Notes under the pieces: model-generated | Told to the model about the DNA's origin: nothing | Seen by the model: the letters and a program-made list of their open reading frames with translations, nothing else | The model's database searches: none | Shown: in pieces, positions 16,456-26,065 of the stretch | Layout of the letters: every line of letters starts with the position of its first letter | Position numbering within the stretch: the first letter of the stretch is position 1 | DNA from: Campylobacter upsaliensis | GTDB taxonomy: Bacteria; Campylobacterota; Campylobacteria; Campylobacterales; Campylobacteraceae | Direction: 5' to 3' | Assembly (NCBI RefSeq): GCF_900637395.1 | Contig: NZ_LR134372.1 | Coordinates: 930,001 to 994,000 of the forward strand | Length of the DNA stretch: 64,000 nt | Made by a program: the position numbers and the translations under genes

Positions 16456-17778
16456 TTATTTAGCCTTTAAAAATTCCTCAACTTCTAGCAAAATTACCTC
16501 ATTATCATCAGGCACAAAAGGCTCTCTACTTGCTGAAAAAGGGAAATTATTATCATTTGCCACAACAATATGTTTCTCATCTACAATATCCACATTTTCG
16601 ATAGTAAAGAAAGGAAAGACAAATTTATTATTAACTAAAGGTTTTTTGGCAATTTTATTTGTATCATTAATATTCATAAGATCAATATAGGCAATTTTTT
16701 GCACTATGCCTTTTTCATCGTCAAGCTTAATTTTGTAAATCCTTTTAAATTTGGCAGGATTTTTAAAGCAAGATTTTGTTTCTTGATTTTTACAAGCCTT
16801 ATCCATAGTGCCTTCGGTGTCATCGCGTTCTATGATTAAGCCATATTTTTCATCGATCATATTAAAATCACCAATAGAGTGTGCATTACTTTCTAGCGTG
16901 TATGTGTAGCTTTTATCCGTAAATTTTCTAGCCTTAATGTCAAATTCTAAAATTCTTAAGAAATTTTTACCACCCTTATTTTCATATTTGCCATTTTTAA
17001 ACACCGCATATTCTAACATAGGATAAAGCTTGGTTTTATCCTTAGAGCTAGCCATAGCTTCAAAGCCTTTAGAACGCTTGATGTTAGCTTTGTTTTCTTG
17101 GATATCTGGATTTGAAAGTTGTAAATTTGGATGATCGGGTGATAAAAGCGATTCTTTATTAAGATTTACATCAAACACTTCTTTTAAAGTGCCTTTTTCA
17201 TCAAATTCTAATAAAAAAGGACCAAATTCATCACCTACCCAAAAACTCTTATCTATAATTTGAAAACTTTCAGGGTCTATATCAGCCCCTGTTAAATACC
17301 TACTTTTAGTGCTTTCAAGATTTATAAGATAAGGAAATTTTTTATTTTTATCATTAAAGAAAATAGTTTTAAGATGCTTATAAGAGCCTTTTTTGAAATC
17401 AAATTCATAATTGTGAATAAAGGTCATAGAATCTGGTGAATTTTTCTTAGTCCCTAAGCCATTATCGCTTAAAAGCCAAAAGTTCTTATCATTTATAAAT
17501 TTAATCCCACTATGTCCTTGCAAAGCCTGTTTTTTAAATGGAATTCTAAAGGCATTAGGCATTTCTTCTTCTGTGTAATTTGCATTAAATGTGCCCAAGT
17601 TTTCATTTCTTGTTGTGCGTAAAAACTTCCCCGTGCTTTGCAGAAACTCTGGTGCATCTTTAGGGGCATTGATGAAATTTTCCGCTGGGATAACGATGTG
17701 TCCTGCTAAATTTGCCTCATACTCATTTGCAGCAAATAAAACGCTACATAAACATAAAGAACCTACAATTTTTTTCAT
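16456..17778 (-). CDS. Esterase-like activity of phytase family protein, exported
   Basis: A 440-residue protein with a signal peptide (cleavage near residue 17-18, after VLFAA) and a predicted beta-propeller of the phytase-like family. Supporting segments are WLLSDNGLGTKKNSPD near residue 91, TGADIDPESF near 160 followed by WVGDEFGPFLLEFD, and SKDKTKLYPMLE further on. Family members are thought to hydrolyse phosphate or other esters in the periplasm; the substrate is not established. It sits directly upstream of glpQ and is likely co-transcribed, which suggests a joint role in scavenging organic phosphate or phospholipid head groups. Confidence 0.8.
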   Translation of the reverse strand: MKKIVGSLCLCSVLFAANEYEANLAGHIVIPAENFINAPKDAPEFLQSTGKFLRTTRNENLGTFNANYTEEEMPNAFRIPFKKQALQGHSGIKFINDKNFWLLSDNGLGTKKNSPDSMTFIHNYEFDFKKGSYKHLKTIFFNDKNKKFPYLINLESTKSRYLTGADIDPESFQIIDKSFWVGDEFGPFLLEFDEKGTLKEVFDVNLNKESLLSPDHPNLQLSNPDIQENKANIKRSKGFEAMASSKDKTKLYPMLEYAVFKNGKYENKGGKNFLRILEFDIKARKFTDKSYTYTLESNAHSIGDFNMIDEKYGLIIERDDTEGTMDKACKNQETKSCFKNPAKFKRIYKIKLDDEKGIVQKIAYIDLMNINDTNKIAKKPLVNNKFVFPFFTIENVDIVDEKHIVVANDNNFPFSASREPFVPDDNEVILLEVEEFLKAK

Positions 17779-18001
17779 TTTTATCCTTTTTATTTATTTA
17801 ACTTTTTGTCAAAATGCTTGAAATTTAAAAATTTTCCAACATTTTGCAATTAGCTTTTGAGGATTATAAATTATTCTTGTGTGTAAAACATATGAAGCGC
17901 GTAAAATCTCTGTAAAATTTCCAAATTTTAAACCAATTAAGCAAGAAAGTCCATTTAAAATAAAATATAATGCGATATTTTTTATATTTTATAAAATTTT
18001 C

Positions 18002-18030
18002 TTGACTTTTTTCGTATTTTTCACTAGAAT
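18002..18030 (+). promoter_or_regulatory. Promoter of tRNA-Asn
   Basis: TTGACT at 18002-18007 and TAGAAT at 18025-18030 are separated by 17 bases, placing the start site about 10 bases before the mature tRNA. A recognisable -35 box is uncommon in Campylobacter and suits a strong stable-RNA promoter. Confidence 0.7.
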
Positions 18031-18046
18031 TACATTTTTGATTTGT

Positions 18047-18121
18047 TCCGGATTAGCTCAGCGGTAGAGTAGTCGGCTGTTAACCGATTGGTCGTAGGTT
18101 CGAATCCTACATCCGGAGCCA
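18047..18121 (+). tRNA. tRNA-Asn (anticodon GTT)
   Basis: The full cloverleaf is visible. Acceptor arms TCCGGAT and ATCCGGA pair perfectly, the D-arm begins with AGCTCAGCGGTAGAG, the anticodon loop CTGTTAA gives GTT, and the T-arm is GTAGGTTCGAATCCTAC. The 3' CCA is encoded. Confidence 0.97.
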
Positions 18122-18206
18122 CTTTTAAGATCCCCACTCCCACCAAACACAGAGCATATTTTCAAAGCCTTATCTAAGATTAAGCAATATTAACTTCAAA
18201 AATTAC

Positions 18207-18539
18207 TTAAGAAATTAAATTTTCATACTCTTTGGCGATGTAAATTTGCCCCTTATATTCTATCACGGGGCGTTTTATAAGACTTGGAGTCTCTAAAATC
18301 ATCTTCTTTAATTCTTCTTTGGCTAAAGCGTTCATTTTTTCTTTATTAAGATTTAATTTTCTAGCACTTGTGCCCGAGAGATTTGGAAGATCTTTAATTT
18401 CTCTTTTTTCAAGCCAAGAATTTAAAATGTCTTCATCGATTTTTTTAATATCCAAAAACTCAAATTCCACACCCTTAACTTTTAAAAATTCCATAGCCTT
18501 TTTAACGCTACCACAATTTTTAATGCCATAAAGTTTCAA
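18207..18539 (-). CDS. ArsC/Spx/YffB-family protein
   Basis: A 110-residue thioredoxin-fold protein. The N-terminus MKLYGIKNCGSVKKAMEF keeps one Cys where arsenate reductases have their active-site Cys; the later region has the family's ISGTSARK-like turn (LSGTSARKLN) and a RPVIEYKGQ segment. Most epsilonproteobacterial members are annotated only as ArsC-like, and arsenate reduction is not shown. Its start overlaps the end of the DAHP synthase gene by 4 bases, so the two are co-transcribed. Confidence 0.82.
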   Translation of the reverse strand: MKLYGIKNCGSVKKAMEFLKVKGVEFEFLDIKKIDEDILNSWLEKREIKDLPNLSGTSARKLNLNKEKMNALAKEELKKMILETPSLIKRPVIEYKGQIYIAKEYENLIS

Positions 18540-19879
18540 TTTCTTGCCCTTTTAAGCAAATCTGCTATCAAAAAAGCAAGCTCTAAGGCTTGATCGGCGT
18601 TAAGTCTTGGGTCGCACTGAGTTTCGTAGCGATTTTGTAAATTTTGTGCCGTTACATTACTAGCACCTCCCGTGCATTCAGTAACATCTTGCCCAGTCAT
18701 CTCCAAATGCACTCCACCCGGATACACTCCCTCACTTATAGCCACTTCAAAGAAATAACGCACTTCTTGCATAATTTTATCAAATTCACGCGTTTTAAAA
18801 TCCCCTACTTTCACCGTATTTCCGTGCATAGGATCAATGCTATAAATTAAATTTAACCCCTCTTTTTTTAATTCCTTAAAGATACTTGGTAAATTTGAGG
18901 CAATTTTATCCGCACCCATACGAACAATAATATTAAGCCTTCCCTCTTCATTATTAGGATTAAGTTTATTTGAAAGATTTATAATATCCTGTGCTTTAGC
19001 ATTTGGACCGATTTTAACGCCTAAAGGATTTTTCACACCACTTAAAAAATGTACATGTGCCCCATCAATTTCGCGTGTTCTTTCGCCTATCCAAAGCATA
19101 TGCGCTGAACAATCATAAAAATCTCCGCTTAAACTATCCACACGCGTCAAAGCCTCTTCGTAAGGTAAAAGCAAAGCCTCGTGAGAAGTATAAAGCGAAA
19201 CTTCTCTTAAATTTGGAGTATTATTTGCATTAATACCGCAAGCCTCCATAAAGGCTAAAGCGCTAGAAATTTTTTCACTTAAATCCTCATATTGCTTATG
19301 CAACTCACTCTTTTTCACAAAACCTAAATTCCAACGCTGAACCTCACGCAAATCAGCCAAACCACCTTTAGCAAAACCTCTTAATAAATTAAGTGTCGTC
19401 GCACTTTGATAATAGGCTTCTAGCATACGCTTAGGATCGGCAATTCTTGCTTTTTCACTAAACTCAAAGCCGTTAATAATATCTCCACGGTAACTTGGCA
19501 AACTCACGCCATTAAGCTCTTCATAATCTGCGCTTCTAGGTTTAGCAAACTGCCCAGCTATACGCCCTATTTTCACCACAGGACAACCACCAGCAAAGGT
19601 CAAAACAATCGCCATTTGAAGAAGAATTTTAAACATATCGCGTATATTATTTGCACCGAAATTTTCAAAACTCTCCGCACAATCGCCACCTTGAAGCAAA
19701 AAAGCTTCTTTCTTGGCAACCTTAGCCAAGGATTTTTTAAGCTGTCTAACCTCTCCTGCAAAAACAAGGGGTGGTAATTTTTCAAGTCTTTCAAGATTTT
19801 CTTTTAAGGTATTTTCACAAGGATAAACCGGATGTTGTTTAATGGGATAGGCTCTCCAAGAATCTCTCCTCCATTGCAT
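18536..19879 (-). CDS. aroG: Class II 3-deoxy-7-phosphoheptulonate synthase
   Basis: DAHP synthase joins phosphoenolpyruvate and erythrose-4-phosphate in the first step of aromatic amino-acid synthesis. The 447-residue length and motifs identify the plant/microbial class II type rather than the E. coli AroFGH type: QGGDCAESF near residue 88, GRIAGQFAKPRS near 120, a WIGERTREIDGAHVHF segment near 260, YSIDPMHGNT near 345 and a GGVHLEMTGQDVTEC near 385. The gene follows the rplS terminator and is coupled to the ArsC-like gene. Confidence 0.95.
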   Translation of the reverse strand: MQWRRDSWRAYPIKQHPVYPCENTLKENLERLEKLPPLVFAGEVRQLKKSLAKVAKKEAFLLQGGDCAESFENFGANNIRDMFKILLQMAIVLTFAGGCPVVKIGRIAGQFAKPRSADYEELNGVSLPSYRGDIINGFEFSEKARIADPKRMLEAYYQSATTLNLLRGFAKGGLADLREVQRWNLGFVKKSELHKQYEDLSEKISSALAFMEACGINANNTPNLREVSLYTSHEALLLPYEEALTRVDSLSGDFYDCSAHMLWIGERTREIDGAHVHFLSGVKNPLGVKIGPNAKAQDIINLSNKLNPNNEEGRLNIIVRMGADKIASNLPSIFKELKKEGLNLIYSIDPMHGNTVKVGDFKTREFDKIMQEVRYFFEVAISEGVYPGGVHLEMTGQDVTECTGGASNVTAQNLQNRYETQCDPRLNADQALELAFLIADLLKRARN

Positions 19880-19902
19880 TGCAAACTCACTTTAGATAAA
19901 TA

Positions 19903-19925
19903 AAAGAGCCATAGAATAGCTCTTT
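19903..19925 (-). terminator. Terminator of the rpsP-rplS operon
   Basis: A 7-bp stem (AAAGAGC / GCTCTTT) with a 9-base loop, lying just past the rplS stop and before the aroG start. On the minus strand a T-rich run follows. Confidence 0.6.
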
Positions 19926-19932
19926 GTAGAAA

Positions 19933-20289
19933 TTATTTTTTAAGCTCTTTAATGCGAGCAGCCTTACCGCGTCTATCTCTAAGATAAAAGAGTCTTGCAC
20001 GACGAACGCGACCGCGTCTTAAAACGCTAATGCTTTCTAAACTTTCACTATAAATAGGAAAAATTCTTTCAACGCCCACATTATTTGCACCGATTTTACG
20101 CACCATAAAAGTTTCACTCACTCCACTTCCTCTTCTAGCAATGCAAACTCCTTCAAAATTTTGAATTCTAGTTTTATCGCCCTCTTTAATGCGGATAGCA
20201 AGTTTTAAAGTGTCCCCAGCACGAAAATCTGGCACATTTTTACCCTCAATTTGTTTAGCCTCAAACTGCTCTATATATTTGTTTTTCAT
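19933..20289 (-). CDS. rplS: 50S ribosomal protein L19
   Basis: L19 sits at the 30S-50S interface. The 118-residue sequence shows the family signature: [48 protein letters not shown] and the basic tail [19 protein letters not shown]. It is the last gene of the rpsP-KH-rimM-trmD-rplS operon, the standard bacterial order. In C. jejuni I recall a transthyretin-like gene between rplS and aroG; it is absent here. Confidence 0.98.
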   Translation of the reverse strand: MKNKYIEQFEAKQIEGKNVPDFRAGDTLKLAIRIKEGDKTRIQNFEGVCIARRGSGVSETFMVRKIGANNVGVERIFPIYSESLESISVLRRGRVRRARLFYLRDRRGKAARIKELKK

Positions 20290-20298
20290 CGTATTTCC

Positions 20299-21003
20299 TT
20301 AAATTCTGCGTTCATGCTCCAAAAATAAATCGGGACGAAAAAATTTTGTCTTGCAAGACGCTAAAGTGTTTTTTAAAGCCGCAATTTTAGCGTGATTACC
20401 CTTTAAAAACACTGAATTAGCATAAAATTTTTTCAAATTTTTCTCAAAAATTAAAGGTTTAGCAAAAGAAGGAGCTTCTAAAAGATGATTTTCAAAACTT
20501 TCTTCTTCTAAACTTTGTGAATTTCCAAGCACTCCATTAACATTGCGTAAAATCGCATCGCAAAGACAAAGAGCAGGAAGCTCTCCTCCCGTCAAGATAA
20601 AATCTCCCACACTAAAAAGCTCATTTGCAAATTCCTCTACCACACGCTCATCTATACCCTCATAACGACCGCAAACAAAAACCAAATTTGACTTTTGACT
20701 AAGGCGTTTAGCATCTTTTTGATTAAAATTTTTTGCACTTGGGCTAAGAAATATAAAATGAGAATTGCTCTCTTTTTGACGAATTTGCTCCAAGCACTCA
20801 AAAAGTGGGGCTACTTGCATTAAAAGTCCTGCTCCACCACCGATTTTATAATCATCAACTTTTTTATACTTATTTTTGCTAAAGGCTCTAGGATTTTGAA
20901 AATCAAGGCTAAAAATGTCCTTATTTAATGCTCTAGCAAGGATGGAATCTTTAAAATAAAATTCTAGCAAATGAGGAAATAAAGAAACAAAAGTGATTTT
21001 CAT
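20299..21003 (-). CDS. trmD: tRNA (guanine-N1)-methyltransferase
   Basis: TrmD methylates G37 of tRNAs next to the anticodon using a knotted SPOUT fold, preventing frameshifting. The 234-residue protein shows [11 protein letters not shown] at the start, GGGAGLLMQ near residue 57, the SAM-knot motifs [13 protein letters not shown] near 110 and [11 protein letters not shown] near 131. Its start overlaps the rimM stop by 4 bases. Confidence 0.97.
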   Translation of the reverse strand: MKITFVSLFPHLLEFYFKDSILARALNKDIFSLDFQNPRAFSKNKYKKVDDYKIGGGAGLLMQVAPLFECLEQIRQKESNSHFIFLSPSAKNFNQKDAKRLSQKSNLVFVCGRYEGIDERVVEEFANELFSVGDFILTGGELPALCLCDAILRNVNGVLGNSQSLEEESFENHLLEAPSFAKPLIFEKNLKKFYANSVFLKGNHAKIAALKNTLASCKTKFFRPDLFLEHERRI

Positions 21004-21530
21004 GAATTTTCTAAAATATAAAAAGCTTCATTAGAGCATAAAATTTGCTTTTTTTCTATATCAATTTGCAAAATATATTTATCAATATAAGGAATAAAAA
21101 AAATCTTAGAAAAACCTTGGGCCGTCAATCTCTCATCGCTTTTAATCTCAAACAAATATCCCCCTCCACTTTCCAAAATATCTTGAACTTGACCTAAAAT
21201 AATTTGCTCATCTCTTACTTCACAGCCTATAATATCAAAATAAAAAAACTCATCTTTTTTTAATTTGCAAAGCTCTCTTGTTTTTTCTATACTTTGATAA
21301 AGCTCCAGATTAACAAGCTCCTTAGCTTTCTCAAGACTTTCGTAGGTGTAAAATAAAACACTTTGACGATTTTTATCATAATCTTTAATAACAAGTTCTC
21401 TTTTATTTTTGGTAAAAAAAGTGAGATTTTTTTGAAACTGAGAAGGAAAGTCGCTAAGATTATGCAATTTTAAATAGCCCCTTAGTCCTACACTTCGACC
21501 TATCTTAGCGACTAAAACAAATTTACTCAA
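21000..21530 (-). CDS. rimM: 16S rRNA processing protein RimM
   Basis: RimM assists 30S maturation and binds S19. The 176-residue protein has the N-terminal RimM domain ([19 protein letters not shown]) and a C-terminal PRC-barrel domain with DIIGCEV and [14 protein letters not shown]. It overlaps both neighbours (KH gene 8 bases, trmD 4 bases), consistent with translational coupling. Confidence 0.95.
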   Translation of the reverse strand: MSKFVLVAKIGRSVGLRGYLKLHNLSDFPSQFQKNLTFFTKNKRELVIKDYDKNRQSVLFYTYESLEKAKELVNLELYQSIEKTRELCKLKKDEFFYFDIIGCEVRDEQIILGQVQDILESGGGYLFEIKSDERLTAQGFSKIFFIPYIDKYILQIDIEKKQILCSNEAFYILENS

Positions 21531-21765
21531 GGGCTTTTACCGTAACACGATAAGAAATATTCTCCTTACTTTTGTAAGCTGAAATGACCGTTTTAATCGC
21601 ATTAATCATTTTACCATTTTTACCTATAAGCTTACCCGTATCGTTTTTATCTGTAAAAAGAAAAATTTCGACAAAATTTTCTTCTATTTCCACCCTTTGC
21701 GTATCAATTCTTTCAGGATAATCAGCAATAAGTTTGGCATATTCTTTTAAAAAATCTTCAACCAT
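21523..21765 (-). CDS. KH-domain RNA-binding protein (KhpA-like)
   Basis: An 80-residue single KH domain with the GxxG loop in [15 protein letters not shown]. It lies between rpsP and rimM, as in most bacteria, and such proteins (KhpA) bind RNA broadly. It starts 2 bases after the rpsP stop. Confidence 0.93.
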   Translation of the reverse strand: MVEDFLKEYAKLIADYPERIDTQRVEIEENFVEIFLFTDKNDTGKLIGKNGKMINAIKTVISAYKSKENISYRVTVKALE

Positions 21766-21767
21766 AA

Positions 21768-21995
21768 TTATTTACTTGTAATAGAAGCGACCTTATCGCT
21801 AAGTTTAGCACCCACACTCTTCCAATAAGCTAAACGCTCCGCATCAAATTTAATGACTTCAGGTTCAACCATAGGATTATAATAACCTATACTCTCTATC
21901 CAACCACCATCACGGCGTTTTCTACTATCAGTTACCACTATACGATAAAAAGGTCTTTTCGTTCTTCCCATTCTTGTAAGTCTAATCACTGTCAT
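21768..21995 (-). CDS. rpsP: 30S ribosomal protein S16
   Basis: S16 is an early-assembly protein of the 30S subunit. The 75-residue sequence has the signature [19 protein letters not shown] and [13 protein letters not shown]. It heads the five-gene operon; the ATG is preceded by AAGGAG. Confidence 0.98.
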   Translation of the reverse strand: MTVIRLTRMGRTKRPFYRIVVTDSRKRRDGGWIESIGYYNPMVEPEVIKFDAERLAYWKSVGAKLSDKVASITSK

Positions 21996-22057
21996 TGTGT
22001 CTCCTTAAAAATTAAAAATCAATTATAGATACTAAAATTAGTATTTATAAGTGAAAT

Positions 22058-23395
22058 TTAAAACTGCCTGCGTGCTTGATTCATCATAGTCATCAAACTA
22101 TCCATTCCTTTTTTGCCTGAAAATTTCTTTGCTAATTTAGCCGCATTGCTAAATTGCTTTAAAAATCGATTAACCTCCACTTGTGAAAGTCCAGCACCAC
22201 TTGCTATACGGCGTTTTCTAGCATTATTTAAAAGACTAGGATTTTCCCTTTCTTTTGGAGTCATAGAGGAAATCATCGCTTTGATATGTAAAATTTCCTT
22301 AGAATTATCTAAGTCTAAATCTTTCACACTAGAAGCCACATTAGAAAGTCCCGGTATCATACCAATGAGTGATTTCATACTGCCTAATTTTTTAACACTT
22401 TCCATTTGAGTAAGAAAATCATTAAAATTAAAATCGCCTTTCTTAATTTTTTGATTTAATTTTTTTGCTTCCTTTTCGTCAATAATCGCCGCAGTTTTTT
22501 CTGCCAAAGTTGCCAAATCGCCCTCACCCATAATGCGACCAACGATCCTATCTGGGATAAAAATCTCCAAATCTGCGACTTTTTCACCCACACCTATAAA
22601 TCTTAATGGAATATTTACCTGCCTTGCTATGCCAAGTGCCACACCACCTTTAGTATCTGCGTCAAATTTAGATAAAATCACTCCGCTAAGCCCTAAAGCC
22701 TCATTAAAACTTGATGCAGTCTTCACTCCATCTTGACCGCTCATCGCATCAGCGACATAAAAAATTTCATCAGGATTTAAGCTAGTTTTAACTTCTTTTA
22801 ATTCGCTCATCAAAGCTTCATCAATAGCCAAACGCCCAGCAGTATCGACAAGTAAAACATCAAACAAACCACTCTTAGCCTTTTGCAAAGCTTCTCTTGC
22901 AACTTTGATAGGGTTCGTTTCGTTTTCTATGTAAAAAAGTTCAATTTCACTAGCCTCACAAAGCTGCCTTAATTGCTCAACAGCCGCCAAGCGTTGCAAA
23001 TCGCACGCTGCAACGAGGACCTTTTTATTGCGAAGTTTAAGGTAATTTGCTAATTTTATCGTGCTTGTCGTTTTACCGCCACCTTGCAAACCAACCATTA
23101 AAACGATTGTTGGAGGCTTTGAGGAAAATACAAAACCTTGATTTTTACCGCTAATGCTTAAAATTTCTTCTAAATTTTTCTTAATAGCCTCTAAAAACTG
23201 CTTTTGTCCTATGCCATTTTTCTTAACATCATCTTCAATTAGGCTTAATAATTCTTTGGTAACTTTATGATGAACATCAGCTTTTAGAAGGGATTTTTTA
23301 AGGGTTTCTAAAGCATTTTTTAAGGCTTTTTCATCATCGACAAAACGAAGCTTATTTACAGCACCTTTAAAAGACTCGCTGACAAGTTCAAACAC
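22058..23395 (-). CDS. ffh: Signal recognition particle GTPase Ffh
   Basis: Ffh with 4.5S RNA delivers nascent membrane proteins to FtsY. The 445-residue protein has an N-domain bundle, a G-domain with P-loop GLQGGGKTTSTIKLA near residue 103, DTAGR near 187 and SKFDADTKGG near 242, and a C-terminal M-domain with the methionine-rich signal-sequence groove and SGAGLSQVEVN. It is separated from rpsP by about 60 bases. Confidence 0.98.
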   Translation of the reverse strand: MFELVSESFKGAVNKLRFVDDEKALKNALETLKKSLLKADVHHKVTKELLSLIEDDVKKNGIGQKQFLEAIKKNLEEILSISGKNQGFVFSSKPPTIVLMVGLQGGGKTTSTIKLANYLKLRNKKVLVAACDLQRLAAVEQLRQLCEASEIELFYIENETNPIKVAREALQKAKSGLFDVLLVDTAGRLAIDEALMSELKEVKTSLNPDEIFYVADAMSGQDGVKTASSFNEALGLSGVILSKFDADTKGGVALGIARQVNIPLRFIGVGEKVADLEIFIPDRIVGRIMGEGDLATLAEKTAAIIDEKEAKKLNQKIKKGDFNFNDFLTQMESVKKLGSMKSLIGMIPGLSNVASSVKDLDLDNSKEILHIKAMISSMTPKERENPSLLNNARKRRIASGAGLSQVEVNRFLKQFSNAAKLAKKFSGKKGMDSLMTMMNQARRQF

Positions 23396-23457
23396 CCCTA
23401 AAACCTTTCCTTAATAAAATAAAATCGAAATTATACAAAATTTTTGCTTAAATGGCT

Positions 23458-24210
23458 TTAAAACTCCAAATTTTTTAGCTCAAAACCAAATTTTGCGAAA
23501 CTTTCATCTAAATTAGCCTTAAACTCATAGTGTAAAATTTTAAGCTCGTAGCTATGCAAATACATTCTATCTGCTGCTATTTTCCCATACTTTTCATCAC
23601 CTATAATGGGATGTTTAACAAAAGCAGTATGCACTCTTATTTGATGTGTTCTGCCCGTTTGAATACAAATTTTTGCTAGAGTTCTTTTACCCTGTATCAT
23701 TAAAGGATTTATAATGCTTAAAGCACTTTGCCCCTCTTTTGCAATTTTGCTAAAGGCGCCATTTTTACCCTTGAGTGTGCGTATAGGCTCATCGACTACA
23801 AGCTCCTCAGCCAAAACGCCATCAAGCACAGCTATATAGCTTTTATAAACCCTTTGCTTCCTAAATTCCTCTATACAAAGCTTTTTAAAATCTTCATTTT
23901 TACAAAGCAAAATAAGCCCACTTGTTTCTTTATCCAATCTATTCAAAAGTTTAGCCTTAAATTCACTCTCTAGCTCCTCGCTAATGTAAGAATAAGGCTT
24001 ATTTATTGCTAAAATTTTCTCATCTTCAAACAAAATTTGAGGCTTTTTCATCTTAAGCAAATTAAATTTCGTTCCCTCTTTCATCAAAGCCCTAGCAAGG
24101 ACAATTTTTTTTCCGCGAGAAAAAACCAAGCCCCTATCTATCAAATCCTTAGCTTCTCTATTTGAAATATTTTCTTGCAAAGCAAGTAATTTATAAGCTT
24201 TTTCTTGCAT
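23458..24210 (-). CDS. RluA/RluD-family pseudouridine synthase
   Basis: The 250-residue protein starts with an S4-like RNA-binding segment (NREAKDLIDRGLVFSRGKK) and continues with the catalytic domain: INKPYSYISEE, the active-site LNRLDKETSGLIL with the catalytic Asp, and ICIQTGRTHQIRVH. It converts uridine to pseudouridine in an RNA, probably rRNA; the site cannot be read from sequence. It overlaps the waaA gene by 20 bases. Confidence 0.92.
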   Translation of the reverse strand: MQEKAYKLLALQENISNREAKDLIDRGLVFSRGKKIVLARALMKEGTKFNLLKMKKPQILFEDEKILAINKPYSYISEELESEFKAKLLNRLDKETSGLILLCKNEDFKKLCIEEFRKQRVYKSYIAVLDGVLAEELVVDEPIRTLKGKNGAFSKIAKEGQSALSIINPLMIQGKRTLAKICIQTGRTHQIRVHTAFVKHPIIGDEKYGKIAADRMYLHSYELKILHYEFKANLDESFAKFGFELKNLEF

Positions 24211-25336
24211 TAAGCCCTTCCTTTATCGCATTTTCTATTATGCTTAAGTCTTTATTTTGCGAGATTCTAGCTTTTTTATTTAAATGATGTATCATAGAAT
24301 TAAGACTTGTCAAATCCTCACAAAAATTGACATTTTCAACTTCTGCAAATAAATTTTCTTGATTATGGATAAAAATACCTGTAATGAGAACATTATTAAA
24401 ACTTGCCACCTCAATGGGATTATGCCCCCCAATCCCCTCGACAAAAGAACCACCAAGCACGACCACATCACTAATGGCATAAAAATTAATTAATTCTCCC
24501 AAAACATCGAGCAATAAAATTTGTCCCTTAAAATCTTCCCATTTTTTTAAATTTGAAAATTTTTCATAAACATAGTGTTGCAATAAATTTTCGACCTCCA
24601 AAAAACGCTCTGGGTGTCTTGGAGCGATGATGAGTTTTTCATCTTTTTGCAAACAAATGGCTCTTAATAAAAGCTCTTCTTCGTTTTGATGTGTGCTAGC
24701 AAAAATAATAAGTCTTTCTTTTAATTTAGCATAATGCTTACTAGGCTTAATTTCCAAATTTGCTTTAATGTTCTTAAAAATTTTCACATTTTTAGCGCCT
24801 AATTGCTCAAGTCTTTGCTTATCTTTCGCGCTTTGAGCAAAAACCTCGTCAATGTAAAAAAAAATCAAGCGGTAAAAAAAAGCGAAACGCAAATAAGCCT
24901 TATAAGAATGATTTGAAATTCTAGCGTTAATCAAAAGCACCCTAGCACCTCTTAATTTCGCCATAAAAACAAGCATTAGCCAGTATTCAGCTTCAAAAAT
25001 AACTAAAACTTCACAACGCTTAAACCAAAAGGGTAGCCAATTTTCAAAAGCTAAAAAATTCACTTTTTTACAAAATTTTTTAGCCTCTTCAAAACCTGTT
25101 TGAGTAATGACGCTTATTCTAGAATCAAATTTTTTACTTAAAATCCCCACACTCCTAACCTCTCCCAAAGAACAAGCGTGAAAATGCACTCTAGCTTTTT
25201 GGCAAGAATTTTTATAAAGAAAAAACCTCGCCTTTAAGCTTTTTTTATATTTTGTTTTAAAAAATGAAAGAAAAAATAAAGGGATAGCACCTATAAAAAA
25301 TGCCACCCAAGTGAGAAAATAGTAGGCAATTATCAA
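24191..25336 (-). CDS. waaA: 3-deoxy-D-manno-octulosonic acid transferase
   Basis: WaaA (KdtA) adds Kdo to lipid A precursor at the inner membrane, the first step of LOS core assembly. The 381-residue GT-B protein has an N-terminal membrane anchor (about residues 3-25), HFHACSLGEVRS near 52, FIFEAEYW-like VIFEAEYWLML near 112, FASTHQNEEE near 212, and GGSFVEGIGGHNPIE near 296. The start overlaps the zinc-ribbon gene stop by 4 bases. Confidence 0.95.
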   Translation of the reverse strand: MIIAYYFLTWVAFFIGAIPLFFLSFFKTKYKKSLKARFFLYKNSCQKARVHFHACSLGEVRSVGILSKKFDSRISVITQTGFEEAKKFCKKVNFLAFENWLPFWFKRCEVLVIFEAEYWLMLVFMAKLRGARVLLINARISNHSYKAYLRFAFFYRLIFFYIDEVFAQSAKDKQRLEQLGAKNVKIFKNIKANLEIKPSKHYAKLKERLIIFASTHQNEEELLLRAICLQKDEKLIIAPRHPERFLEVENLLQHYVYEKFSNLKKWEDFKGQILLLDVLGELINFYAISDVVVLGGSFVEGIGGHNPIEVASFNNVLITGIFIHNQENLFAEVENVNFCEDLTSLNSMIHHLNKKARISQNKDLSIIENAIKEGLNARKSL

Positions 25337-26055
25337 TTCTTTTTCGCTTCTTCAAGCTCTTTATATAAAATTCTACCACAATGCGGACAAGTTACTATTT
25401 CTTCGCCCTTTATCACAGCCAAATAAGTCTTATCATAAATCTTCATAAAGCATCCATAACAAGCTTGCTTTTTAACAGGCACAACAGCAGTATTTTTCGC
25501 CCATTTGCGAATTTTTTCATAAAAGCCAAGCACCTTTTGATTCATCTCGCCTACAAGCTTTGTTTTTTTATTATAAATTATCATTCTTTCTTTTTCAAGG
25601 CTTGAAATTTGCACATCAATTTCCTTTTTAATTCCCTCCAAATCCGCTTCTTCTTTGGTTCTACTTTCTAACAATTCCTTCTTAAAATGCTCTTTATTTT
25701 CTAAAATTTTATCAAGTCGCACAATCTCACCATTAGCCGCATCAAGCTGCTCTTTAGCGATATCTTCCTCTATTTTAAGGGCGTTCGCTTCTTTTTCTGT
25801 CTTAACTGCACCACTTTTTTTACCAAGCTCCTTAATCTTGGCTGAAAATTCCGCTATATGAGCATTATTTTGTGCTTTTTGCGCTTCAATATCCTTAATC
25901 TCCTCATCAGCAGCTACAAGTTCCTCGTTCATCTTAGCTATCCTAGCTTCAGCATCTTTTAAAGTTTTGCTTACGCTACTAATTTTAGGCTCGAAACTAT
26001 CAATTTCTTGGTCTATTTGCGATAAATGAACTAATTGTTCTAAATATTTATTCAT
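25333..26055 (-). CDS. Coiled-coil protein with C4 zinc ribbon
   Basis: The first 170 of 240 residues form a long charged coiled coil. The C-terminus has a zinc ribbon with ACYGCFM and TCPHCGRILY. This family (DUF164-like) is widespread and may act with RNA or DNA; a precise function is not established. It lies in a leftward run between the Nif3-like gene and waaA. Confidence 0.88.
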   Translation of the reverse strand: MNKYLEQLVHLSQIDQEIDSFEPKISSVSKTLKDAEARIAKMNEELVAADEEIKDIEAQKAQNNAHIAEFSAKIKELGKKSGAVKTEKEANALKIEEDIAKEQLDAANGEIVRLDKILENKEHFKKELLESRTKEEADLEGIKKEIDVQISSLEKERMIIYNKKTKLVGEMNQKVLGFYEKIRKWAKNTAVVPVKKQACYGCFMKIYDKTYLAVIKGEEIVTCPHCGRILYKELEEAKKN

Positions 26056-26065
26056 TAAATTTTCC

